This document shows, in pieces, positions 56,321-64,000 of a stretch of 64,000 nucleotides of DNA. Position numbers and translations under genes: made by a program. This DNA is from Dialister hominis (GTDB lineage: Bacteria; Bacillota; Negativicutes; Veillonellales; Dialisteraceae), in NCBI RefSeq assembly GCF_007164725.1, contig NZ_AP019697.1, positions 2,063,501 to 2,127,500 of the forward strand, written 5' to 3'. A model generated the notes under the pieces. That model saw only the letters and a list, made by a program, of their open reading frames with translations, did not search any database and was not told the origin of the DNA. The number at the start of each line of letters is the position of its first letter. Position 1 is the stretch's first letter.

Positions 56321-58303
56321 TTAGAATTTATAGCGGTACGACAGGATGAAGTTTCTTGGGGTCGCGTAGTAGTCGCTGGTGGTGTAGGAGACGATGTCTT
56401 TGCGGTTCAGGAGGTTGTCGATGGCGAGCATGATGTCGCTGGATTTGTTTGGCGAGTATTTCACGGTCATGCTGGTCAGGAGGTATGGTTTCACGCTGTG
56501 GGAATGGGCAGCAAGCGGCGACTGGACGCGGTCTGCGAGGTAGGAGAAGTTGAGGGCTGTGGTCCATTTCTCTTTTTCGTAGCCTACGCCGCCGGTGAGA
56601 AGGATGCGGCCGTAAGAGCGGTCCCAGTATCTCTTGGCGGATGTTTTTTCTGTGGTCTGCTTGCTTTTCGGGTCCTGCCATGTGAGGCCTGCGTGCCAGG
56701 TGAAGCCGTTGTCTTCCTGGCCTCTGATGCTGGCTTCGATGCCGTGGTTCTTGAAGTCTTCGTTGATGGCATACCAGCGTCCGGAGGTGCCGGAGTAGGA
56801 GATGTTGTCGTCGATTTTTTCGGTGAAGAGGGCGACTTTGTACTGGCGGTTGGTTTCTTCTTTCTTCCAGCCTGCTTCGTAGTGGAGGCCTTTCTGCGGT
56901 TTCAGGTCCGGGTTTCCGATGATGTTGCTGATGCCGCCTGCCTGCTCGCGGGAGTACATCTGGCTGAAGGTCGGAAGGACGAAGGATTGTCCTACGCTGG
57001 CGTAGAGGCTCTGCGTATTGTCCAGTTTGTGCAGGTACTGTGCCTGGCCGCTGAAGTTGTGGAAGTTCTGGATGCCGCCGGTGGTCCATGTTCCGCGGCC
57101 GCTCAGGGTCAGGACGTCCTTGGCCGTGAGATTTCTTTCCCAGGATCCGAAGGCGGAGATGATGTTGCGTCCGGTATCGCTCGTTTCATTTTCAAAGGTT
57201 TCCCTGACGAGGGATGTGCCGATCAGGAAGGTCTGGTCCGGATTTCCATCCCATACTTTCTGCACGTCGTAGCCGTAGGTCTTGTTCTTTTCCTGGCCGC
57301 GTACGGCCTTCGGCGCCGCGTATTTCTTGCCGGTTGAGGAATAGTAATCGGTGCCGTGGGTCTTCAGTGTGTTGTAATTGTAGAAGACGTGGCCGCTGAT
57401 GCCGTCCAGGCCATGGAAATTGAACTGCAGGAAATCCTTGTCGTTTTCGTACCGGCGGATGTAGCGGGGATGGTCGTTCATGTCCTCGTAGTCCGGATCG
57501 GTGATACCGGTATAGGTGTAGGCCCAGCGGCTGGCTGATTCGTTATGGTTGTACAGAAAATCCGCATGGTCATTGAGTTTGTACGTGGCAAGGAAATCAT
57601 TCTTCTCTGAGCCGAAGAAGCGCTGCTTCATTTCCACGGGGACGCGTGTCTTGTCCGGCTTGATGGAGGAGTCGGACGAGGAAACGTATCCCAGTTTCCC
57701 CCATTTATTGTACGTGTATGCGATGGAGAGGTCTCCTGCATTCGCTGTGACGGCGTATTCCTGGCGGCCTTTGTTGCCGAGGCCGACTTTCACTTCGTTC
57801 GGCAGTGTCTTCTTGGTGATAATATTGATGACGCCGCCGGTCGCCTGGCTGCCATAGAGGACAGCTCCGCCGCCGCGGACGACTTCGACGCGCTCGACAG
57901 CGCTGGTCGGAATGTTTTCCAGATTGTAATTCGTGCGCCAGTTGATCGGCGTGCCGTTGATCATGACGACGGTCCCGTTCGAAACGCCGCGGATGACGTT
58001 CTTGGTCGTCATGGACGATACGGAAGTGCCATTCGGTCCCATGCCGGCATCGATGACACCGTCGAGGTACTGCAGAGCGACCTGCAGATTGTCCGCGCCG
58101 GTCTGCTCGATCTGCTCTTCGGTGAAGGTCTGCGTCGCAGCAGGAATCTCCGCATCGGATTTCTCATACCGCGTGGCCGTGACGACGACTGGATTCAATG
58201 AATACACAGCGTCACTTGTCCCGTCCGCTGCGCAGGCGTTCCCATATGCGCCTGCCATGAATACTGAAAGTACTGCTCCCGTTAATAACTTCCCTTTATA
58301 CAT
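56321..58303 (-). CDS. TonB-dependent outer-membrane receptor
   Basis: About 660 residues. Signal peptide KLLTGAVLSVFMAGAYGNAC, TonB-box region (YSLNPVVVTATRYEK), plug domain (NLQVALQYLDGVIDAGMG, GTVVMINGTPINWR, VERVEVVRGGGAVLYGSQAT, GGVINIITKKT) and barrel ending in SYRYKF. The start at 58303 has GAGGAGG 7 bases upstream. No riboswitch precedes it; a possible Fur-like site does. It may take up an iron-siderophore or haem, but the ligand cannot be read from sequence. It stands alone with its own terminator. Confidence 0.9.
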   Translation of the reverse strand: MYKGKLLTGAVLSVFMAGAYGNACAADGTSDAVYSLNPVVVTATRYEKSDAEIPAATQTFTEEQIEQTGADNLQVALQYLDGVIDAGMGPNGTSVSSMTTKNVIRGVSNGTVVMINGTPINWRTNYNLENIPTSAVERVEVVRGGGAVLYGSQATGGVINIITKKTLPNEVKVGLGNKGRQEYAVTANAGDLSIAYTYNKWGKLGYVSSSDSSIKPDKTRVPVEMKQRFFGSEKNDFLATYKLNDHADFLYNHNESASRWAYTYTGITDPDYEDMNDHPRYIRRYENDKDFLQFNFHGLDGISGHVFYNYNTLKTHGTDYYSSTGKKYAAPKAVRGQEKNKTYGYDVQKVWDGNPDQTFLIGTSLVRETFENETSDTGRNIISAFGSWERNLTAKDVLTLSGRGTWTTGGIQNFHNFSGQAQYLHKLDNTQSLYASVGQSFVLPTFSQMYSREQAGGISNIIGNPDLKPQKGLHYEAGWKKEETNRQYKVALFTEKIDDNISYSGTSGRWYAINEDFKNHGIEASIRGQEDNGFTWHAGLTWQDPKSKQTTEKTSAKRYWDRSYGRILLTGGVGYEKEKWTTALNFSYLADRVQSPLAAHSHSVKPYLLTSMTVKYSPNKSSDIMLAIDNLLNRKDIVSYTTSDYYATPRNFILSYRYKF

Positions 58304-58385
58304 CAAATTTCCTCCTCAATGAATGATGATAAAAGGTTTCTCATTCCCCGATTTCCGAACCCTCCCTTTCTTTTTTAATTTATTA

Positions 58386-58410
58386 TTATATGAATTCTTA
58401 TTATTGACTC
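58386..58410 (-). promoter_or_regulatory. Possible Fur-like AT-rich site
   Basis: Minus-strand AGTCAATAATAAGAATTCAT lies about 85 bases before the receptor start and shares AAGAATTCAT-like sequence with the site before the binding lipoprotein at 33834. Weak evidence. Confidence 0.3.
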
Positions 58411-58585
58411 ATCTATTATATACTAATAGTTCATCATTTGCACCAATATATTAAATCTTGACCTAACTTATTATTAATTGGTATCAAAGAAACAGGGCAG
58501 GCCTGCTTTTCTTTGCGTCTTTCTCAATCCGAACCTATAATAAAGGTAAGGAAATCAATACGGTCTTATCGAAAGGAGGATCATG

Positions 58586-59284
58586 ATGAAACTTCCTGTT
58601 ATTTTTGCCGGACACGGAAGCCCGATGATTGCGCTCGAGGATAACGAGCTGACAAAGGAATTCCAGAAAATCGGAGAGAGGGTCGTTTCCGAATTTGAGA
58701 AGCCAAAGGCCATCCTTTCCTTCTCCGCCCACTGGTTCACCCGCGGGACGTACGTCCAGAGCGATCCCGAACCGCGCCAGGTCTATGATATGTACGGATT
58801 CCCGAAGGAACTCTACGAAGTCCAGTACCATCCCAAAGGCTGCCAGGAACTCACCGACGACATCCTCGCCCTGCTGCCGGACATCTCCATCAACGACGAC
58901 TGGGGCATCGAAGGGCCGCAGAACGCCTACGACATAGGAAAAGCCCTCGCGCCCCTGAGAGAAAAAGGATACCTGCTCCTTGGCAGCGGCAACATCGTCC
59001 ATAACCTCAGAAGACTAGAATGGGACAACCCCAACGGCTCCCCGCAGGCCGACCGCTTCGACGCCTTCATCACGGGGCTCGTCAAAAAGAGAGACAACGA
59101 AAAAATCATCCACTACGAAGACAACCCCGACGCCGCCTACGCCGCCCCGACAGCCGACCACTTCCTCCCCTTACTTTATACACTAGGCGCCGCCCAGGGA
59201 GAAAAACCCGAGATCTTCAACAACGTAAGAAACACCGGATCCCTCTCCATGACAGGATATTTATTTGGATTTGGGGAGAAGTGA
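58586..59284 (+). CDS. LigB-family extradiol dioxygenase (YgiD/4,5-DOPA dioxygenase-like)
   Basis: About 232 residues. Opens MKLPVIFAGHGSPMIALEDN with the metal-binding histidine, followed by ILSFSAHWFTRGTYV (second histidine) and LLGSGNIVHNLRRL, and a C-terminal TADHFLPLLYTLGAA. These are family marks of class III ring-cleaving dioxygenases that use a divalent metal. The second of two adjacent ATGs (58586) is chosen because AAAGGAGG lies 6 bases before it. In an anaerobe the natural reaction is uncertain and may not be ring cleavage. Confidence 0.9.
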   Translation: MKLPVIFAGHGSPMIALEDNELTKEFQKIGERVVSEFEKPKAILSFSAHWFTRGTYVQSDPEPRQVYDMYGFPKELYEVQYHPKGCQELTDDILALLPDISINDDWGIEGPQNAYDIGKALAPLREKGYLLLGSGNIVHNLRRLEWDNPNGSPQADRFDAFITGLVKKRDNEKIIHYEDNPDAAYAAPTADHFLPLLYTLGAAQGEKPEIFNNVRNTGSLSMTGYLFGFGEK

Positions 59285-59314
59285 AGAGAGGGAATGATGA
59301 TGGGAGCGGAGAGA

Positions 59315-59815
59315 AACCAAACAACCTCGCTGCGCTCGGGAACTGCACTCCTTCCTGTCACTCCGTGACACCCTTCCTCGCTGAGGCAGGTTTTCTCGAT
59401 TCTGATGGGTAGTATCGAACGAGATTTAATACGGTTTTCATTTACGGTAAACGCATTTAAATCGCCATTGATAATAGCCGTTTTCGCCAGCACGGAAGGT
59501 TTTGACCTGCCCCAGCGGGGGAGGCGCGGTCAGCCAATCATTTAACTGTTGCTGACGAAAGGGGTGCAGTATTCATCGCATTTTAAAATATGAAAAGGTT
59601 CTACGAGCGGAGCGAGGTTTTGCGGTTTTAAAACCATACAGCCGCCTTGCAGGCTAGGAACTACATCTCATTCCCTGGCTCCGCCAGGACCTTCTCCTTC
59701 GGAGCAAGGTTAACACCCTTAAACCTCGCGTTGCTCGATAAAAACCTTAAAACCAAGGCTGCGCCTCGAGGAAAACCGGAAAACCTCGCTGACTCTCAAG
59801 GACGCCCAAGCCGCA
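59315..59815. repeat. Intergenic mosaic repeat with long conserved unit (copy 2)
   Basis: 59340-59625 is the second copy of the unit at 52231-52525. It is followed by core modules TCTACGAGCGGAGCGAGGTT and by CATCTCATTCCCTGGCTCCG, the latter shared in inverse at 37830. No gene in this 630-base gap. Confidence 0.7.
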
Positions 59816-59916
59816 AAAAAGGCCCAATGCATTTGCATGAGGCTCTCTTTGTATATCTCCGATTTTAAACTGCTCTGACAGCTCCCCCATCTGAGCGTCT
59901 TGCTGCTCAGTGCGGG

Positions 59917-60507
59917 TTACCTGCGGCGGTTTGTGGCGTGCTCGTATTCATCTTTCAACCACCGTACGTCCACGGTCAAGCCATAATTTATATCCTTCAA
60001 ATCAAAATATTTATAGGACAGTAGGTGTTCTTTGTTAAACATGCTTGGAAGTTGCGGTTCGCCTGTTTGGTCTTCCTTTTCGATACGTTCCAGTAACTCG
60101 CCCGGGAACATGTCCTTTATGATACCACGCCCGGCGCCGGCGGTCACATGAGGATAATGGTTTCCTTTGCCCGGCTCCATGGGCCGCGTCCCCTTGAAGG
60201 TAATCTGGAATTCCCAATTGCAGCCGTAATCATAGATCATGGTCAGCTCGTCCCCGGGCGCAAGCTTCATTTTCTCCAGATGCACCCGGTTAGGCCGGCT
60301 TGCCTTAGGTCCATCGGGATCGAAGCGAAGCTCATACCGTTTACCCTTATAGTACAAACAGAACATGTGATCACGCCCCGTGTTAAAGACCACCATGATC
60401 GTGTACGCCAGCTGGGCCAGAGTAGACTTGGCAGAAATATCGATATCCCGCCAAATCTTATCCTCCATCTCCTTCACAGCCACGTGGAAAGAATAAAGTT
60501 CTGCCAT
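59917..60507 (-). CDS. pRiA4b ORF-3-like family protein
   Basis: About 196 residues. Contains the family features FHVAVKEMEDKIWRDIDISA near the start, GDELTMIYDYGCNWEFQITF and HYPHVTAGAGRGIIKDMFPG. Members occur widely, often next to mobile elements, with unknown function. The start at 60507 has GGAGGTG 9 bases upstream; an earlier codon at 60528 is unlikely. It lies between two repeat-filled gaps. Confidence 0.88.
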   Translation of the reverse strand: MAELYSFHVAVKEMEDKIWRDIDISAKSTLAQLAYTIMVVFNTGRDHMFCLYYKGKRYELRFDPDGPKASRPNRVHLEKMKLAPGDELTMIYDYGCNWEFQITFKGTRPMEPGKGNHYPHVTAGAGRGIIKDMFPGELLERIEKEDQTGEPQLPSMFNKEHLLSYKYFDLKDINYGLTVDVRWLKDEYEHATNRRR

Positions 60508-60694
60508 AAAATGCACCTCCAAATACAAGAATGGGACACAAAAACAGAAACTGCATCCCCTGCCGAATTAATTACTGCTAAAAAGCCCGGGCTCAAACCA
60601 CCCGATCATCATCGTTCTTCATAACTGTATACACTATAAAATAAAACAACGTCAATAGCAAACATTGACACCATTTTTTATGAAATGGAGGCGG

Positions 60695-61390
60695 TGGAGC
60701 GAGAATGAGCTGTCCCCGTTAGGGGAGAGTGGCGCCGGAGGCGACGAAAGGGGTTCATTACCACGAGCTACGCGAGGTTGTGTGGTGTTAAACTCGCCTT
60801 CCCAGACGGGGAAGGTGTCCGGCCTCAAATACTTATGCCGGACGGATAGGGTTGATTATTCATTGGGTTTTATAAAAGGTTCCGCGAGCAAAGCGAGGTT
60901 GTGTGGTCTTCCATTTGCGAAGCAAGGAAATGGTGTTGACCTTGCTCTGGAAGAGAAGGTGTCAGGCTCCAAATTTCTGTTGCCTGACGAATGAGATGTA
61001 GTTCCCACGAGCAAAGCGAGGTTGTGTGGTTTTGAACTTGACCTTGCCCTGGAAGGGAAGGTGTTGCCGAATGGCGACGGATGAGTTGCATTTCTGCAAG
61101 GCAGAGCCTTGGTTGTATGGTTGTGTGGTGTTCTTTTAAAAAAGCATATTGATATAGAAGCGTACCTTGGCACTTTAGCGATGACACGAGAGCGGCGAAT
61201 CAACATGATTAAAACCATACAGCCGCCTTGCAGGCTGGGAACTACATCTCATCCGTCAGCTACGCTGACACCTTCTCCTTTCGGAGCAAGGTTAACACCC
61301 TTAAACCTCGCTTCGCTCGAGGAACTTCACCTCCTCAGTCGCCTCCGGCGCCAGCTCCCCCGTGGAGAAGCCTTTCGGTTGGCATGTTTT
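60695..61390. repeat. Intergenic mosaic repeats, about 700 bases
   Basis: At least four CGAGCNNAGCGAGGTTGTG-type cores (near 60760, 60890, 61010 and, inverted, 61305). Interspersed modules TTCCCAGACGGGGAAGG, GGGTTGATTATTCATTGG and CCTTGCTCTGGAAGAGAAGG recur elsewhere. No gene recognised between 60508 and 61602. Confidence 0.75.
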
Positions 61391-61493
61391 CCGATTCGCC
61401 ATACTTGGCGGTTGTACGATTTCTACATAAGAGCCTTTAGATTTCAAGGCGTACCATGGCCTTTTAGCAGCGCAGCCGCTATTTGCACAATAA

Positions 61494-61528
61494 AAAACCA
61501 CGTTGAGCGTTAAATCAACGTGGTTTTT
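61494..61528 (-). terminator. Terminator, probably of the rRNA operon
   Basis: AAAACCACGTTGA / TCAACGTGGTTTT, perfect 13-bp stem. It lies immediately beyond a 5S-like fragment in the minus direction, as expected for the original end of an rRNA operon. Confidence 0.8.
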
Positions 61529-61531
61529 CAC

Positions 61532-61570
61532 TTAATCAGCAGCTTGTTCCTCCCAGCCATTCCAGCCGAG
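61532..61570 (-). other. Fragment resembling the 3' end of 5S rRNA
   Basis: TTAATCAGCAGCTTGTTCCT and the following CCCAGCCATTCCAGCCGAG match the region at 63424-63463 of the complete 5S gene with a few differences. The remaining two thirds of 5S are absent. Confidence 0.6.
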
Positions 61571-61634
61571 ATGACACAGCAGGTATCTGCACAAATAAAA
61601 ATGGGGATGTGACAAAATTCATCCCAACAAAAAG

Positions 61635-61670
61635 GGCTCTGCCCCGGATCATTTGGTCCGGGGCAGAGCC
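61635..61670 (+). promoter_or_regulatory. Strong hairpin upstream of the IS1182 transposase
   Basis: 14-bp perfect GC-rich stem GGCTCTGCCCCGGA / TCCGGGGCAGAGCC with an 8-base loop, then TTTCG. It may block transcripts entering from outside or hide the transposase start. Confidence 0.7.
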
Positions 61671-61692
61671 TTTCGTGTTATAATTTTTTACA

Positions 61693-63270
61693 ATGAAAAA
61701 TAACAACACTAGCAATCATTTTACCGCAGAACAAGGCATTTTGCCAATGTTTCCCTCTGAGATTCTCAATGTCGATGATCCTGTTTTAATGTATGACAGA
61801 TTTATGGAGGAAATCGATCTTAAAAAGTACCTTCGTTACATACCGACGCGTGGCGCTGGCAGACCCAGGTATAATCCCGTCAACATGCTGAAAACGATCA
61901 TCTATGGTTTCGCAGAAGAAGGATATTGCTCTTTTAGAAAACTTGAAGATAATTGCAGGGTTAATATCAGATATATGTACCTGATGAATTATGAAGCCCC
62001 ATCCTATCGGACATTCTGTCATTTCGTGAAGGGCTTTCTTAAGTATTCTCTCAAGGATATCTTTTATTCAATTACGAAAGAACTCTGCGGCAAACTCAAC
62101 GTGGATTTGCAGCATATATATATTGACGGTTCCAAGTTTGAAGCGAACGCAAATAAATACAGCTGGGTATGGAAGAAATCCGCTGAAAAATCCCGCTACA
62201 AGCTTTTTGCCAAGATTACCAGCCTTTTTGAGTTACTCAATGATGATCTTAAGTATGACCATATGAGTGTAAACATCAATACAGAATACGCTCCGGACTA
62301 TCTGCGTCTGGTATTGGATAAATTAAAAGAAATCTGGCAGATTGATGAGACGGCCTTTGTTCATGGAAGCGGGCATCGCAAGTCCGATCATCAACGCAAG
62401 TATGAGCAGCTTAAGGCATATACATCAAAACTTGAAGAATATGTTGAGAAGATACAGATATGCGGTACTTCCAGAAACAGTTATTCGAAGACCGATACGG
62501 ATGCAACATTCATGCGAATCAAGTCGGACTACATGGGAAATGATCAGCTTCTGCCTGCATACAATGTCCAAATAGGTGTTGCCGATGAATTTATTGCCGT
62601 AATTGATGTTAACCAGTATCGTTCAGATATGGATTGCTTCGTACCGCTGATGGAGGAATTCCACGAAGTCTATGGGGCTTATCCTAAGTATCCTGTGGCA
62701 GATGCAGGATATGGATCTTTCAACAATTACATCTATTGCGAGCAGCACGGTATGGAAAAGTATATGAAATTCCCCATGTACAAGAAAGAAACGAAAGACA
62801 AGAAATACCATACCAATCCGTTTCGGCCAATAAACTTTAGAGTTGATGAGAATGGAACCATCCGTTGTCCAAATGACAGGGCTTTCAAATTTATCTATAG
62901 ACATCTGGTCAGAGGGAACTTATACGGCAGGCAGGAGGAAGTATTTGAATGCGAAGACTGCCAAGGATGCCCGCTGGCAGAGCAATGTAAAAAGACCCCG
63001 AAGAACAAAAGAATCTCATTGAGCAGAGAACGGAATAACATGTACCAGGAGGTTCAGGATAATCTGGAAAGCATCCATGGAGCCCTGCTAAGAATGAACC
63101 GGTCAATCCAGGCTGAAGGAACTTTTGGAATCATGAAACATGACAGATGGTACAAAAGAATCGTCAGAAAAGGGATAGATTCTGTAAAAGCCGAGTTATA
63201 CCTGGTAGCACTTGGCTATAATTTAAGGAAATACATCACAAAAATAATGCGTATAAGGATTGCCGCCTAA
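61693..63270 (+). CDS. IS1182-family transposase
   Basis: 525 residues. N-terminal DUF772-type domain (FRKLEDNCRVNIRYMYLMNY, SYRTFCHFVKGFLK), then a DDE domain with HIYIDGSKFEANANKYSWVW (first Asp), YPVADAGYGSFNNYIYCEQH (second Asp) and QAEGTFGIMKHDRWYKRIVR (Glu). A zinc-like CEDCQGCPLAEQC segment sits before the last motif, as usual for this family. Intact by inspection. Confidence 0.94.
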   Translation: MKNNNTSNHFTAEQGILPMFPSEILNVDDPVLMYDRFMEEIDLKKYLRYIPTRGAGRPRYNPVNMLKTIIYGFAEEGYCSFRKLEDNCRVNIRYMYLMNYEAPSYRTFCHFVKGFLKYSLKDIFYSITKELCGKLNVDLQHIYIDGSKFEANANKYSWVWKKSAEKSRYKLFAKITSLFELLNDDLKYDHMSVNINTEYAPDYLRLVLDKLKEIWQIDETAFVHGSGHRKSDHQRKYEQLKAYTSKLEEYVEKIQICGTSRNSYSKTDTDATFMRIKSDYMGNDQLLPAYNVQIGVADEFIAVIDVNQYRSDMDCFVPLMEEFHEVYGAYPKYPVADAGYGSFNNYIYCEQHGMEKYMKFPMYKKETKDKKYHTNPFRPINFRVDENGTIRCPNDRAFKFIYRHLVRGNLYGRQEEVFECEDCQGCPLAEQCKKTPKNKRISLSRERNNMYQEVQDNLESIHGALLRMNRSIQAEGTFGIMKHDRWYKRIVRKGIDSVKAELYLVALGYNLRKYITKIMRIRIAA

Positions 63271-63423
63271 GACAATATAATTAAAAGTCTTATGGGGGTA
63301 AGGGGGCTTACGCGCATTTTTACGTAAAAGGCTTACAGCAGAGCTAAAAATGATGAAATAAAGACGCAAAAAAGAGGCTGCAACAAAATGATTAACCATT
63401 TTGTCACAGCCCCATTTTCAAGT

Positions 63424-63540
63424 TAATCAGCAGCTTCCTATCCTCCCAGGCCGCTTCCAGCCAAGTACTTTCGGCGTTTGTGAGCTTAACTACCGTGTTC
63501 GGCATGGGTACGGGTGTATCCTCACAGCTATCGCCACTGA
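63424..63540 (-). rRNA. rrf: 5S ribosomal RNA
   Basis: About 117 bases. On the minus strand it contains CCCATGCCGAACACGGTAGT, GCCGAAAGTACTTGGCTGGA and CTGGGAGGATAGGAAGCTGC, conserved parts of bacterial 5S. It lies downstream of 23S in the same orientation. Confidence 0.93.
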
Positions 63541-63618
63541 ATCTGAGAGTCTGTTCTCTCAAAACTATATAAAAGAAGTTCCGAAGGCTCTTTCAAGCCG
63601 GTCGTGCTTTTGTGAAAT

Positions 63619-64000
63619 TAAGTTAAGACCTCGACCTATTAGTACTGCGTCGCTCCAAGCCTCGCGGCTCTTCCACTCACAGCCTATCAACCTCATCGTC
63701 TTTAAGGGGTCTTACTCATTGCTGATGAGAAGTCTCATCTTGGGACGGGCTTCACGCTTAGATGCTTTCAGCGTTTATCCTTTCCGGATGCGGCTTTCCA
63801 GCCGTGCCACTGGCGTGACAACTGGTACACCGTTGATCCGTCCACTCCGGTCCTCTCGTACTAGGAGCAGCCTCCCTCAAACTTCTTGCGCCCGCGATGG
63901 ATATGAACCAAACTGTCTCACGACGTTTTGAACCCAGCTCGCGTACCACTTTAATGGGCGAACAGCCCAACCCTTGGAACCTACTCCAGCTCCAGGATGT
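63619..64000 (-). rRNA. rrl: 23S ribosomal RNA, 3' end (partial)
   Basis: The 3' end reads GTACTAATAGGTCGAGGTCT on the minus strand. Further in, the sarcin-ricin loop core AGTACGAGAGGACCGGAGTG is present. The gene continues beyond the window. Confidence 0.95.

Larger units (their letters stand above)
61603..63413 (+). mobile_element. IS1182-family insertion sequence
   Basis: Proposed ends GGGGATGTGACAAAAT (61603) and the inverted GGGGCTGTGACAAAAT (63398-63413), 15 of 16 matching. The right end lies about 10 bases from the 3' end of the 5S gene. The right-end hairpin also looks like a terminator. No clear target duplication was seen. Confidence 0.75.

Noticed and set aside
60695..61390. Several short reading frames in the repeat-filled gap
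   Set aside because: They begin and end inside repeat modules, lack ribosome binding sites and give low-complexity translations.
63401..63931. 176-codon plus-strand reading frame at the right edge
   Set aside because: It lies antisense to 5S and 23S rRNA and has no coding character.

Overview
The window looks like a chromosomal segment of a diderm Firmicute of the class Negativicutes, possibly Dialister or a relative; the genus is a guess. Genome signals are of Firmicutes type: strong GGAGG ribosome binding sites, a T-box leader, many U-tailed terminators. These sit beside outer-membrane genes: two TonB-dependent receptors, three loci for GG-repeat autotransporters and a phosphoethanolamine transferase. 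The right edge carries the 3' end of a 23S rRNA gene and a 5S rRNA gene on the minus strand.

Layout. 1-6.4 kb, minus strand: a DUF2314-like gene with an internal stop, a NUDIX hydrolase, a PLD/SF2-helicase/DUF3427 protein, a GIY-YIG/DUF4357 protein and an HNH protein. 6.6-18.1 kb, plus strand: an AT-rich control region with nested dyads, then four tightly packed genes ending in a giant DUF1998-type helicase that an IS30 element has split in frame. Together these look like a defence island. The four-gene cluster resembles Druantia type I without DruA, although only the helicase is recognised with certainty.

18-33 kb: a LysR regulator divergent from a YeiH-type exporter; an IS3 element that has cut off the 3' end of an autotransporter gene; two LarA (lactate racemase family) paralogues either side of a low-GC phosphoethanolamine transferase, a CorA-type transporter and an unknown gene; and an aroD / M24 peptidase pair. 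33-46 kb: a corrinoid/iron-type binding lipoprotein divergent from a cobalamin-riboswitch-controlled TonB receptor, a uracil permease, two paralogous small acidic proteins, a four-gene cassette with three TM2 membrane proteins, deoC, an S66 peptidase, a metallophosphoesterase lipoprotein, and an SSS-family symporter behind a T-box leader that appears to have two terminator modules.

46-64 kb is full of decay and mobile DNA: an autotransporter interrupted by an in-frame TAG, a degenerate GGDEF/EAL protein interrupted by an in-frame TGA, an ISL3 element joining 5' fragments of two unrelated genes, a frameshifted small membrane protein, a second TonB receptor, a LigB-type dioxygenase, a pRiA4b ORF-3-like protein and an IS1182 element just downstream of 5S rRNA. 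A mosaic family of intergenic repeats (core near CGAGCGNAGCGAGGTTGTNN) fills most gene-free gaps from 18 kb onward.
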